This document shows, in pieces, positions 41,952-49,834 of a DNA stretch of 51,036 nt; within the stretch, counting starts at the first letter, position 1, and each line of letters starts with the position of its first letter. The position numbers and the translations under genes are program-made. The notes beneath the pieces are model-generated. The model was not told the DNA's origin. It saw nothing but the letters and a program-made list of their open reading frames with translations, and did not search any database. Source of the stretch: Caldilineaceae bacterium (GTDB taxonomy: Bacteria; Chloroflexota; Anaerolineae; Caldilineales; Caldilineaceae); the NCBI GenBank assembly GCA_019637645.1, contig JAHBVH010000061.1:1-51036 (forward strand). The letters run 5' to 3'.

Positions 41952-43892
41952 TTATGGACCGTGCGCGGTGGTGCGCCAACGCCGATAAGCGCACCAAAAC
42001 CCCAGAACGCAGAGGAATGCGATAGTTGTCAAGGAAATAACTTTGCCAGCAGTGCGTGGCCACGTATCTTCAAAACGCAACAGGATAAAGCCTTGCGCCA
42101 CTGGCGGGACCGGCACCGTGATCCGCCCTAAGGAGCCGGTTAGCTCGGGTTCGATGGGTAGCTCTTGAATGGGCTGACCATGTTCGCCATCTAACAGATA
42201 GGCTCGCCACCCGGGATAGTAAAAGCGGTTAAAGATAATACGCTGATCATCACGCGGGTGGCAAACGCCCTCTTTCTTGCCTGTACAGAAGAAAACTTCT
42301 TCCATGATGGTGTTGTGGGCGACCGATCCTACCCCCAGCAACTCGTAATTGAGTGCCTTGTAATCCACATTGGTCGAAACCGGCGTCACCGGCTCCCCAG
42401 CTTGGGCCTGATTGATATACGTATCCGCCATGTCGCTCCAGGTTGGGATCTCATCCACCCACGCAGTGCTACCAGTCATCTCGTCCGAAGATTGTTGAAA
42501 GCGCATTAACCCAGCCAAGCTCACAGGACCTTCGGCTGGTTCTTGAATCTGTACTTGCAGATAAGGATAGCTACTCAACAGGATGACGGCGACCAATCCC
42601 AGCAGGGGCAACCCAGCCCGCGACGCGGACGGCACTAGGAGGTGATGAACCACCAAGCCACTCAATACACTGAGCGCAAGCGCGGTGATCGCAAACCAAC
42701 GCCAAGGGAATTGGGCAAAGGCCAAGATCTGCCCAATGATCGGCAACTCCCACAGCGGCGCGCCCCATTGGAGAGCGACAAAGGTAGCCACCAACCCTGT
42801 CAGCACAAAACAACCGATCTCCCAGCGCTGCTTACGCACCAACGGCCAGATCAGGAGAATGCCCAAGCCCGCCAAGAGCAGCGGGGCCAGCCCCAGTTGA
42901 AAGCCCACCCCATCATCGGGGCCGATTTCACTCGTGCCAAAGCCCCAAAGGGGGCTAAAGAGTTGGTTCCAGTAGACAAAGTGCCCGCGAAAATCATAAC
43001 GCCCATCAAACCATTGATCGGTGCGCACATATTGACGTTCCAACAGCAGCGGCAACAGGAAGTTCGCCGCCAATGCGATACCTGTCGCTAAGCCAGCCGC
43101 CGGTAACAAGGCACTGCGCAACCAAGGCCAGCGCACCACGCGATCCAGCAAGCCCAGGCTAAAGCTTGGTCTACTGTATACCAACCCTAGGCACAGTAGA
43201 TAGAGCGCTAAGAGCGGCGTAAAGAGGACAAAGATCAGATTGCTCGTTACCAATAAACCAGCATAACTCACAGCAGCCCCCGCGTACCAACGATAGGCTG
43301 GGCGCAGCACACCCTGTCGCACAGTCCACAAACAGAGGGGCAACCAAACAAAGGCCATACTTTCGGCTAAGTTAGCCCGTACATAGAGGTTGAGCAGATG
43401 ATAGGGGATATAGAGATAAACCAGCGCCGCCACAACTGCGGCGGCAGTTCCTTGCCAGGAACGAATGTAGAGATACATGGCCGCGGCACTGCCCAAAATG
43501 CTCAAGACAAAGACGCTTTCAATCGCAACGGTATAGTCAAAGTGCAAGAAATGGAGCAGGAGCTCGGCCAGAAAATGGCTCAGGGGGCCATAAATATTAA
43601 AAAAGGGATAGCCATAGCCAAAGGCAAAATCAGGACTCCAGCGGGGCCACCAGATACCATCTTGCACCGATCGGTTGTATTCAAAGAGAAAGTAGACATG
43701 GTGACGGGCGTCGTTTGCGCCCCAGAAGTAGCCAGGCAGGAGAAACGGAGCAATCGCGAAGAGGGTAAGGAGCAGGGTCATCCACCAGAATCGATCACGC
43801 CAGAGCGGAACTGTCATGGGCGCACGTTCATCGGGGACCGTTTCTGCCAAAGGCGGAAGATAGTTGGTATCAGGGAAGAGGTTAGTCGCCAT
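41952..43892 (-). CDS. Large multi-pass membrane protein, PTPS-related/GT-C-like
   Basis: 646 residues from the ATG at 43892, which overlaps the upstream gene by 11 bases (coupled). An in-frame upstream extension is cysteine-rich and unlikely. The N-terminal region matches the PTPS_related membrane family common in Chloroflexota: FWGANDARHHVYFLFEYNRS, WWPRWSPDFAFGYGYPFFNI, GPLSHFLAELLL and YVRANLAESMAFVWLPLCLW. About ten to twelve transmembrane helices cover residues 30-480. The C-terminal 150 residues are extracytoplasmic and end in a hydrophobic helix (VISLTTIAFLCVLGFWCAYR). The arrangement resembles GT-C transferases; activity is unproven. About 260 bases of non-coding DNA with no clear signal follow it before the NUDIX gene. 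Confidence 0.8.
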   Translation of the reverse strand: MATNLFPDTNYLPPLAETVPDERAPMTVPLWRDRFWWMTLLLTLFAIAPFLLPGYFWGANDARHHVYFLFEYNRSVQDGIWWPRWSPDFAFGYGYPFFNIYGPLSHFLAELLLHFLHFDYTVAIESVFVLSILGSAAAMYLYIRSWQGTAAAVVAALVYLYIPYHLLNLYVRANLAESMAFVWLPLCLWTVRQGVLRPAYRWYAGAAVSYAGLLVTSNLIFVLFTPLLALYLLCLGLVYSRPSFSLGLLDRVVRWPWLRSALLPAAGLATGIALAANFLLPLLLERQYVRTDQWFDGRYDFRGHFVYWNQLFSPLWGFGTSEIGPDDGVGFQLGLAPLLLAGLGILLIWPLVRKQRWEIGCFVLTGLVATFVALQWGAPLWELPIIGQILAFAQFPWRWFAITALALSVLSGLVVHHLLVPSASRAGLPLLGLVAVILLSSYPYLQVQIQEPAEGPVSLAGLMRFQQSSDEMTGSTAWVDEIPTWSDMADTYINQAQAGEPVTPVSTNVDYKALNYELLGVGSVAHNTIMEEVFFCTGKKEGVCHPRDDQRIIFNRFYYPGWRAYLLDGEHGQPIQELPIEPELTGSLGRITVPVPPVAQGFILLRFEDTWPRTAGKVISLTTIAFLCVLGFWCAYRRWRTTAHGP

Positions 43893-45432
43893 AAAACACC
43901 AATTTATCGTCAATGCCACCGTCAACCAGCAATCGCGCGCCATCGCGCCAATCATAGTAGCCAAAGTGATATTGCAGATCGACTGCTGGTGCAATGCCTG
44001 TCAGATCAAGCTGGTAAGTATTGGTCAAAATCTCACCCGGTCGCCAAGTGGTGGGCGGACGTTCTGCGCCTAGCGGTTGCACATCCAGCTGTGCTGCCAC
44101 CCGTAGCATGGTCCCCTCTTCAGCCAATGCCTGTAAAAAGACATTGTAATCCGCGGAGAGGGGTTGGATTGGTTGCCAGGTTACCGCAAGTGTGGCCTTT
44201 TGTTGCTGACGGTCTTCTGTCAACGTAGCCGACAGCACAATAAGCTCCTGTTGCCCTAACACAGCCACCGGTGCCGCGGGTGGCTGATAGCGTGTGAAGG
44301 TTGTCGTTAGATAGGGATAGCTCCCCATGACGGCAACTAACAGCAAAATGGCCCAGTGGGGCGGCTGTTGTAAAGCCGGGAACAAGGTCGGCAACAGCGC
44401 GGCGGTCACGGCGAGTAAGGGGGTTGTCAGCAGGAGTAGTTGCCACGGATAGGTCAATAGACGAGCCGCCCCACTGCTCTGCCAAAGCGCCGTACTACTC
44501 GCCAAGCTTAGCCACCCAAACAACAGCGCGCCCACTAAACTAAACCAGAAAAGTCGTCGAATGACGGCTGGCAAGGCCTGTGCGCCTTTGAAAAGCCAGA
44601 GCCACAAGCCTGCGCCACTACAAAGTAGCGCGACCATACTCAATTGAAAGGGATATTGATCTTGCCACCCCGGCACACTGGGGGCCACACCCCAAATGGG
44701 CCGAAAAAGCTGGAAGAACGCCACAAAATGCTCTTCAAATTGCACTGGTGAGGTCGCTTGCATCCCAAAGAGGGGGAAAATGGTTGCCAACGCCGCCGCA
44801 CTGCTCAACAAGACCACCAGAACCGTCATCCACTGGCGTTCAACCACCAGGGCATAGCCCAACAAGAACAACGAGCAAAAAACCGCGAGCCCCGCCTGCG
44901 TTTGCCAAAGCCACCCCAGCACAACCACCACAATGCCCGCAGCACTGAGGGCCCCCGTTTGGGCATAGGTGCTAATCCCGGCCAAAGCTACCGGCAAAAG
45001 GCCAAGCACCAGGGCATCACTCAGGCTGCCACGAATATATACCGTGGCCAAAAAGGGTGGCGCCATCATATAGAGTAGCCCAGCCAAGCTTGCTGGCCGA
45101 TCACCCAAGCGCGTCTGTAGCCAAATATAGGTGCCCAGGCCACCCAACAGAAAACAGATGATAAAGCTAACACGCACAGCGGTCACTGCATCGGTGCCAA
45201 GCAATAGCATTGGTTGTGTGAGCAAGAAGGTGGCTCGCCCACTGCCGCGCCACAGATCAGGTGCCACAGCAATACTAGCAAGCCGCCCCGGTTGGGCCAC
45301 ATTAAAGATGGGCGTGAAGCCTTCCAGTGCCTGCCAGTACCCAGGATAGGTGGCAGGGGCCCAAGCAAAGATGCTCAGAAAAAGCACCATCCAGAATCCC
45401 GGCCGTAACGTTGTCCGCTGTGGAAGCTTCAT
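43882..45432 (-). CDS. Multi-pass membrane protein related to the 41952-43892 gene
   Basis: 516 residues from the ATG at 45432; a longer frame is rejected because a TATAAT lies just before this ATG. Related in plan to its neighbour: PGYWQALEGFTPIFNVAQPG in the first loop, SFIICFLLGGLGTYIWLQTR, SLAGLLYMMAPPFLATVYIRG and SLSDALVLGLLPVALAGIST. About ten transmembrane helices, then a soluble domain of about 110 residues (LIVLSATLTEDRQQQKATLAV, VDLQYHFGYYDWRDGARLLV) predicted outside. Probably a GT-C-like or polysaccharide-associated protein. The two genes overlap and likely form a complex or act on one product. Confidence 0.75.
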   Translation of the reverse strand: MKLPQRTTLRPGFWMVLFLSIFAWAPATYPGYWQALEGFTPIFNVAQPGRLASIAVAPDLWRGSGRATFLLTQPMLLLGTDAVTAVRVSFIICFLLGGLGTYIWLQTRLGDRPASLAGLLYMMAPPFLATVYIRGSLSDALVLGLLPVALAGISTYAQTGALSAAGIVVVVLGWLWQTQAGLAVFCSLFLLGYALVVERQWMTVLVVLLSSAAALATIFPLFGMQATSPVQFEEHFVAFFQLFRPIWGVAPSVPGWQDQYPFQLSMVALLCSGAGLWLWLFKGAQALPAVIRRLFWFSLVGALLFGWLSLASSTALWQSSGAARLLTYPWQLLLLTTPLLAVTAALLPTLFPALQQPPHWAILLLVAVMGSYPYLTTTFTRYQPPAAPVAVLGQQELIVLSATLTEDRQQQKATLAVTWQPIQPLSADYNVFLQALAEEGTMLRVAAQLDVQPLGAERPPTTWRPGEILTNTYQLDLTGIAPAVDLQYHFGYYDWRDGARLLVDGGIDDKLVFYGD

Positions 45433-45438
45433 TCCCAA

Positions 45439-45447
45439 ATTATAGCA
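45439..45447 (-). promoter_or_regulatory. Extended -10 promoter, predicted leaderless start
   Basis: On the minus strand TGC-TATAAT (45447-45439) sits six bases before the ATG at 45432, so transcription would begin at the start codon. A TTGCCA lies upstream with a 19-base spacer. No ribosome binding site precedes this ATG. Confidence 0.65.
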
Positions 45448-45530
45448 CGATGGGTCAGGGTAGTGGCAAATAAGCAGAGCAGAGTTAGCATATAATAGGA
45501 TACCTTTACAACAAAAGCTCAAATTATTCG

Positions 45531-45995
45531 TTAGCGGATACGGCGACTCTCCAGATTTGCGTGCAGATCCAAATAGCGTAGCCAACCGCGTACGCGCAGC
45601 GGACCCAATTGATTATGGAGAATCTGGATCTCGTCAGCAGCCTTGGTCGCGGCCACGTGATCGACTAAAGCAACTGTCGTGTGGCGGGTTGTACGAAAGG
45701 CTTCACAAAGGGTAGCCCAATCAGCCTCCGCCGGTGGTTGATAATCATCGAATTCGTCATGGACAAAAGGCTCACCCAGAGCCACTCGTAGACGCCTTTG
45801 CCCCCAACGTTCGATGCCAGTCACATGGCGCAGAGTTGCGCGGGCTTGGGCACTGTCTTTGGCCGCCACGCGCTGCAGAATTGCTTCCCCATCTTTTTCC
45901 AAGGTCTGCGCCCATTCGGTCAGTGATCGTTTACGTCCAGGTCGTTCTAACACAATCGCAACGACCGGTTTACGGAGCAGGTCAACAAGCGCCAT
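45531..45995 (-). CDS. DinB-like four-helix-bundle protein
   Basis: 154 residues. Helical throughout; patterns typical of DinB-like damage-inducible/thiol-related proteins: ARATLRHVTGIERWGQRRL, VHDEFDDYQPPAEADWATL, FRTTRHTTVALVDHVAA and the closing IHNQLGPLRVRGWLRYLDLH. The family binds a metal through three His residues; His at HVTGIE, H in RHTTV, and H in LDLH are plausible ligands. GGGAGAG precedes the ATG. Biochemical function unknown. It lies 47 bases downstream of the DUF4062-like gene, same strand. Confidence 0.6.
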   Translation of the reverse strand: MALVDLLRKPVVAIVLERPGRKRSLTEWAQTLEKDGEAILQRVAAKDSAQARATLRHVTGIERWGQRRLRVALGEPFVHDEFDDYQPPAEADWATLCEAFRTTRHTTVALVDHVAATKAADEIQILHNQLGPLRVRGWLRYLDLHANLESRRIR

Positions 45996-46042
45996 CGATA
46001 TTCTCTCCCTGTGGTTGTTTTATCTTCTATTCCCCGTCTCTT

Positions 46043-46621
46043 CTATTCCTCATCCAGGGCGACACCCATCACCGGTTCGCGGTGGCCTAAATCCAACAGA
46101 ACGCCACCCCCTTCCGCCCCCCCAGGATCGTCGATACGCGGGGTGCGCACCTGCTTAAGCCGCTGACGATGAAGATTGAGCAATTCGAGTTCGGTGATGT
46201 TCAGCCCATATCGATTTTTGGGATGATTGAGGATATCAAGTAAATCCAACGTAACGAGACGGTACAGCTCATCACCCGTACGAAACCGTTGCCACCCCGA
46301 TGGCAGCAGCCGCACAAAGTCCTGACCTGCCGGGGTGGGCAGGCCAGCCAGGCGCAAAGGCAACACCGCGCGTTCCAACTTCCAGGCGATCAGCCACTCC
46401 GCACCCGAAGGGGCCGAAATGTCTCGCCCTAGTAAAAAATAGACCCGATCACAATTGGCGATCAGTTCATAGATATCTTCATAGGCCGCCCCAACCGCTG
46501 GCGTGCGGCGTATCTCGATCCCGATCTTCACAGGCAATTCGGCCACGGCGCGCCCAATCAGGGCGCGCTCAGCCTCTAAATCTTTGGTTGCGCTTACAAA
46601 CAACCGTAACGTTTCTGCCAT
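46043..46621 (-). CDS. DUF4062-like protein
   Basis: 192 residues beginning LRLFVSATKDLEAERALIGR, the typical opening of DUF4062 (a TIR-like/Rossmann fold that often sits at the N-terminus of STAND NTPases and in defence or signalling genes). It continues with AVGAAYEDIYELIANCDRVY and FLLGRDISAPSGAEWLIAW, again family-like. The C-terminal third (RYGLNITELELLNLHRQRLK and an acidic tail) has no recognised domain. Here DUF4062 stands alone rather than fused to an NTPase, although an AAA+ protein is encoded two genes upstream. The ribosome site is weak. Confidence 0.7.
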   Translation of the reverse strand: MAETLRLFVSATKDLEAERALIGRAVAELPVKIGIEIRRTPAVGAAYEDIYELIANCDRVYFLLGRDISAPSGAEWLIAWKLERAVLPLRLAGLPTPAGQDFVRLLPSGWQRFRTGDELYRLVTLDLLDILNHPKNRYGLNITELELLNLHRQRLKQVRTPRIDDPGGAEGGGVLLDLGHREPVMGVALDEE

Positions 46622-46709
46622 AGCATTTTCTATCTAATTTCTCGATCGACGTTGATGGAATGATTTGTCATCAATAGAACTTACACAGCAAGGTTGCACT
46701 GTCTACCGA

Positions 46710-46742
46710 AGAGCTGTCCGGTTTTGCCAAGCTAACAGCTCT
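46710..46742. repeat. Dispersed palindrome (copy 5) at the TPR gene 3' end
   Basis: AGAGCTGT (46710-46717) and ACAGCTCT (46735-46742) enclose a loop that reads TAGCTTGGCAAAACCGG on the minus strand. The pattern CTGTnAGnTTGGnAAAAC..GACAG matches the copies at 38275 and 49688. It lies 19 bases beyond the TPR gene stop. Confidence 0.6.
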
Positions 46743-46760
46743 GGCTTGCTGATATGAACC

Positions 46761-48014
46761 TTACCGTAGGAGATTCCCGATCCATCCGAAGGCAAAGATA
46801 CCCAGGAAAAAGAGCTGCGCTAGCGATGCAAAGACCGGCGCGTTGAGCAAAAGTGCACCCAGAGCCAAGCTAGCCACCAGCGCCAGCACCGCCGTATAGA
46901 TCAACAAGATCGTCCGATTCCGTCCCGGGGGCCGCTCCAAGGTATGCGCCACGGGGATGATGAGCAGCGCCAAGACCAAGCCCAAAGCGAGCGCGGGGAA
47001 AAAGCCAGTACTCCAGCCTATCAACCAGCCAACCGCCGCCGCGCCTAACAGCGCACCCACAATCGTGGAAACCCGGATCTGTTCTGGCGTTAGGACAAGC
47101 CGACCAAAGCTATCCAGCCGCAGCAATAAATTAAAGAGGGGCTTTCCGGTCCAGGTTAGGTAAACAAAGATCACATAGAGAATGATCAAAGGTGTTAGGA
47201 AAGGCGCTAGTTGGGGATTATTGCGCGCCACACCTTGGACAATCTGATAGCCAAAGTAGGCCCCCAAAATGACACCCCACTGGAGCTGCGGCCCCATGCG
47301 TGACATCCAGAAGAAATATTGGAGGAGCCACCGATAGATAGGATTGCGGGCTTTGAGCGCCTCGAGAATGCCAGCTCTTGCCCAGTTCAATTCAGGATTG
47401 AGCCGGAGCGCTTCCCGAAAATGGGTCATGGCGCGCTGATGATCATTCTGTTCTAGGGCAATCCAACCCTGATTGGCATGGGTTAAGGCATTTTCGGGAT
47501 CACGATAGAGCGCCGCATCCAACGCGCCCACCGACTCTTGGCGACGACCAAGTTTGTTCAGGGCCATGGCCCGCAAATTGCCACAGCCAATATGTTCGGC
47601 GTCCAACGCTAAGCCCTGCTCTGCCGCGGCCAAGGCCTTGGCCCACTGCTGTTGACTGCTGAAAATCGTGGCGAGCAAGGCAAAATAATCGGCCTCTTGG
47701 GGGTTCAGACGAATCGCTTCGGCAATGGCCTTTTCGGCGCGCGGGAATTGATTCTGCTGAAGCAGCACACGGCTCAACACCGAGTAGCCATAGGGATGAT
47801 CAGGGGCAAGATGCACAGCTTGCTCTGCTTCCACCACAGCCTCGTCCAGTCGGCGCATCTCCATGAGGGTCAAACTGAGCCAAGCATGCGCCGCAAATTG
47901 ATCGGGATCAACGGCCAATGCTTGGCGCAATTCTTTTTCCGCCATATCAAAACGGCGCTGTTGCAACAGCAGCAACGCCCGCTCCATTGCACTCCCGGCC
48001 CGCGTTTCCGTCAT
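46761..48014 (-). CDS. TPR membrane protein coupled to an AAA+ ATPase
   Basis: 417 residues. Residues about 1-215 form five or six tetratricopeptide repeats (RRFDMAEKELRQALAVDPDQ, HPYGYSVLSRVLLQQNQFPR, NQGWIALEQNDHQRAMTHFR, EALRLNPELNWARAGILEAL). The second half is membrane-embedded with about six helices (LQWGVILGAYFGYQIVQGVA, FLTPLIILYVIFVYLTW, VGALLGAAAVGWLIGW, LALGLVLALLIIPVA, LLIYTAVLALVASLALGALL, LFFLGIFAFGWIG). This plan suggests a membrane receptor presenting a cytoplasmic TPR scaffold. Its ATG overlaps the stop of the AAA+ gene (ATGA), implying joint production and probably a shared complex. Function unknown. Confidence 0.82.
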   Translation of the reverse strand: MTETRAGSAMERALLLLQQRRFDMAEKELRQALAVDPDQFAAHAWLSLTLMEMRRLDEAVVEAEQAVHLAPDHPYGYSVLSRVLLQQNQFPRAEKAIAEAIRLNPQEADYFALLATIFSSQQQWAKALAAAEQGLALDAEHIGCGNLRAMALNKLGRRQESVGALDAALYRDPENALTHANQGWIALEQNDHQRAMTHFREALRLNPELNWARAGILEALKARNPIYRWLLQYFFWMSRMGPQLQWGVILGAYFGYQIVQGVARNNPQLAPFLTPLIILYVIFVYLTWTGKPLFNLLLRLDSFGRLVLTPEQIRVSTIVGALLGAAAVGWLIGWSTGFFPALALGLVLALLIIPVAHTLERPPGRNRTILLIYTAVLALVASLALGALLLNAPVFASLAQLFFLGIFAFGWIGNLLR

Positions 48015-49543
48015 GATTTCTTAATTCCTAAATAGGTGAGAATCTCGTCATAGAGCCCACCTTCGTTGGCATAAAGGGCATAGTTGCGCGCTGTCAAAAA
48101 CCACTCTTTGGTCGTTGATCGAATCGTTTTGGCGGCCTGTTGTAGATCTTTGGTCGTGATTGGCGTAGGGCGACCACTTTTCATGACCTCGCGCAATTTG
48201 GCCTCGACCGCGCTGTCGATCACCGCCTTCAGATCGGCGCCGGATAGCTCTTGAAATTGCTCCCCTAGCTTGCTGTATTCGATCGCTTGCGTGGGCTTAT
48301 CTTGCAAAAGAATGCGCAGAATTTCGGTACGGGCGGGGGCATCCGGGGGCGGCACAAAGAGAATGCGGTCGAAGCGTCCGGGGCGGCGAAAAGCCGCGTC
48401 TAGATGCCACGGAGCATTGGTCGCGGCAAGGATCAGAATCCCCTCATTCGAGGTATTCGCCCCATCCAGTTCGGCTAGAAATTGATTGATCAGATGGCGT
48501 CCTGTACTCGTGCGCATGTCGCGCCGGCTCGCGCCCAAGGCATCAACTTCGTCAAAAAAGAGGACGCAGGGTTGGTTGCGGCGTGCCATGGCAAAGAGCT
48601 GGTGGAGCTTCTGTTCACTGTTGCCAAAGTACATATCCAAAATATCATGGATGCCCACTGAAATAAATTGGGCGCGCACTTCGCCCGCAGTCGCCCGCGC
48701 GAGATGGGTCTTGCCACAGCCAGGGGGGCCATACATCAAAATTCCCCCACCGGCGCGCTTGCCATAAGCGCGGTAGAGATCTGGGTGAAGAAGCGGTTGG
48801 ATGATCTTGATGTTGATCTCTTCCTTGACGCTCTCCATGCCGCCCACTTGGGTAAAGTTGATCTGTGGTCGCTCAACCGTCACCGGCAGATCTGCGGTCT
48901 TTTCTTCATCACCCCCCGCTACATCACCCCCCGCTACATCACCCCCTACCACATCGCCATCCGCGGTCATCTTCATCCACGATTCGACATCATCAGCCAC
49001 ACTCCGCCCAGCGGTTGGGCTCGCGGGTGGCGTGGCTGGGGCAGCGGGCTGGGGCGGCGGGGCCGGGGGTCCGGCTGGCGGCACCGGTGCTTCAAAGTCT
49101 GGATCAGCATTATCCGGTTGTAGCCCCAATTGGGCCGCCAGCGTCTGATCAGCTAGCGCTGGCTCGAGATCCAATGCCCGTAAATATTCCCCAATGGCGC
49201 GAGCCCGTTCGCCTGTTTGGACCAACAAGCGGGCATGGAGCAGATAAAACTCGGCAGGAATTGTCGTCAGGGTCGTCAATAAAGGCGAAAAGACGGCTAG
49301 TGCTTCACTAACCTTTCCCTGGCCGGCTAACGCTTGCACTAACCCCATCTGCACTTTATCGAGATTGCGCAGTGCCGCTTGGGAAGTTAGCAACGCTAAC
49401 ACCGCGCGATATTCATGCTCGGCTTCGGCATAGTGCGCCCCTTGCAGCAACATATCCGCTAAATGCTGACGCAGCGGGGCATTATCCGGCGAGACAGCAA
49501 CCGCTTCACGCAGCGTCTGAATCATCGCTTGATTTCCACTCAC
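48011..49543 (-). CDS. TPR-AAA+ ATPase
   Basis: 510 residues from the GTG at 49543 (GGGAGA upstream; ATG at 49525 is the alternative). An N-terminal TPR-like helical region (about 1-140: AEHEYRAVLALL, RARAIGEYLRALDLEPALAD) and a Pro/Ala and Gly/Asp linker are followed by one classical AAA+ domain. Motifs: QVGGMESVKEEINIKIIQPL, Walker A GPPGCGKTH (272-280), Walker B VLFFDE (327-332), sensor LAATN, and the second region of homology FRRPGRFDR with Arg fingers. It resembles Cdc48/Vps4/katanin-like unfoldases. The C-terminal helical part (KEWFLTARNYALYANEGGLY) may be a substrate or partner tail. Probable hexameric remodelling ATPase working with the coupled TPR membrane protein; target unknown. 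Confidence 0.88.
   Translation of the reverse strand: MSGNQAMIQTLREAVAVSPDNAPLRQHLADMLLQGAHYAEAEHEYRAVLALLTSQAALRNLDKVQMGLVQALAGQGKVSEALAVFSPLLTTLTTIPAEFYLLHARLLVQTGERARAIGEYLRALDLEPALADQTLAAQLGLQPDNADPDFEAPVPPAGPPAPPPQPAAPATPPASPTAGRSVADDVESWMKMTADGDVVGGDVAGGDVAGGDEEKTADLPVTVERPQINFTQVGGMESVKEEINIKIIQPLLHPDLYRAYGKRAGGGILMYGPPGCGKTHLARATAGEVRAQFISVGIHDILDMYFGNSEQKLHQLFAMARRNQPCVLFFDEVDALGASRRDMRTSTGRHLINQFLAELDGANTSNEGILILAATNAPWHLDAAFRRPGRFDRILFVPPPDAPARTEILRILLQDKPTQAIEYSKLGEQFQELSGADLKAVIDSAVEAKLREVMKSGRPTPITTKDLQQAAKTIRSTTKEWFLTARNYALYANEGGLYDEILTYLGIKKS
48908..48952 (-). repeat. 15-bp tandem repeat in the AAA+ gene linker
   Basis: Two exact CATCACCCCCCGCTA units (48908-48922, 48923-48937) and a diverged third (48938-48952) encode repeated GDVAG residues. 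In-frame length variation of a flexible linker is possible. Confidence 0.85.
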
Positions 49544-49834
49544 AGATCTCCCTCACTTCCTCACATTACTTCCTCGCGCTACTGCACTACTTCCTCGCAC
49601 TGGCAGCACCCACTCACTAGCGATTGAGCCCGTGAAGGGGTCAGTTTCCCAAAGGCTGCAACCTAGTCGCGCAAAGATAGCCAGTAAAGCCCTGTCAGGC
49701 TTGGAAAACTGACAGGGCTAGGACGGCGTAGCTCCTGTCAGATTTATTATACTCGGAACCCCAAACTTTACCCCAACCTCAGCGCGGTAAAGTAGGCTAC
49801 AAGTCTTGGGATAACGATAAGCCAAGGCAACGAA
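49544..49834. other. Intergenic region upstream of the AAA+ gene
   Basis: On the minus strand it contains three copies of GAGGAAGT close to the AAA+ start, a TATAAT at about 49747-49752 and the dispersed palindrome at 49688-49719. No gene seen. Confidence 0.5.
49688..49719 (-). terminator. Dispersed palindrome (copy 4), enolase-superfamily gene 3' end
   Basis: AGCCCTGTCAG (49688-49698) pairs exactly with CTGACAGGGCT (49709-49719) across a TTGGAAAA-containing loop. It lies about 115 bases beyond the 49835 stop and, on that strand, ends GGGCTTTACTGG. A second CCTGTCAG half-site is at 49734-49741. Confidence 0.65.

Noticed and set aside
41710..42063. 117-codon minus-strand frame with a hydrophobic stretch after the large membrane protein gene
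   Set aside because: It overlaps the true 3' end of the 41952-43892 gene in another frame, has no ribosome site, and its composition fits a shadow frame.
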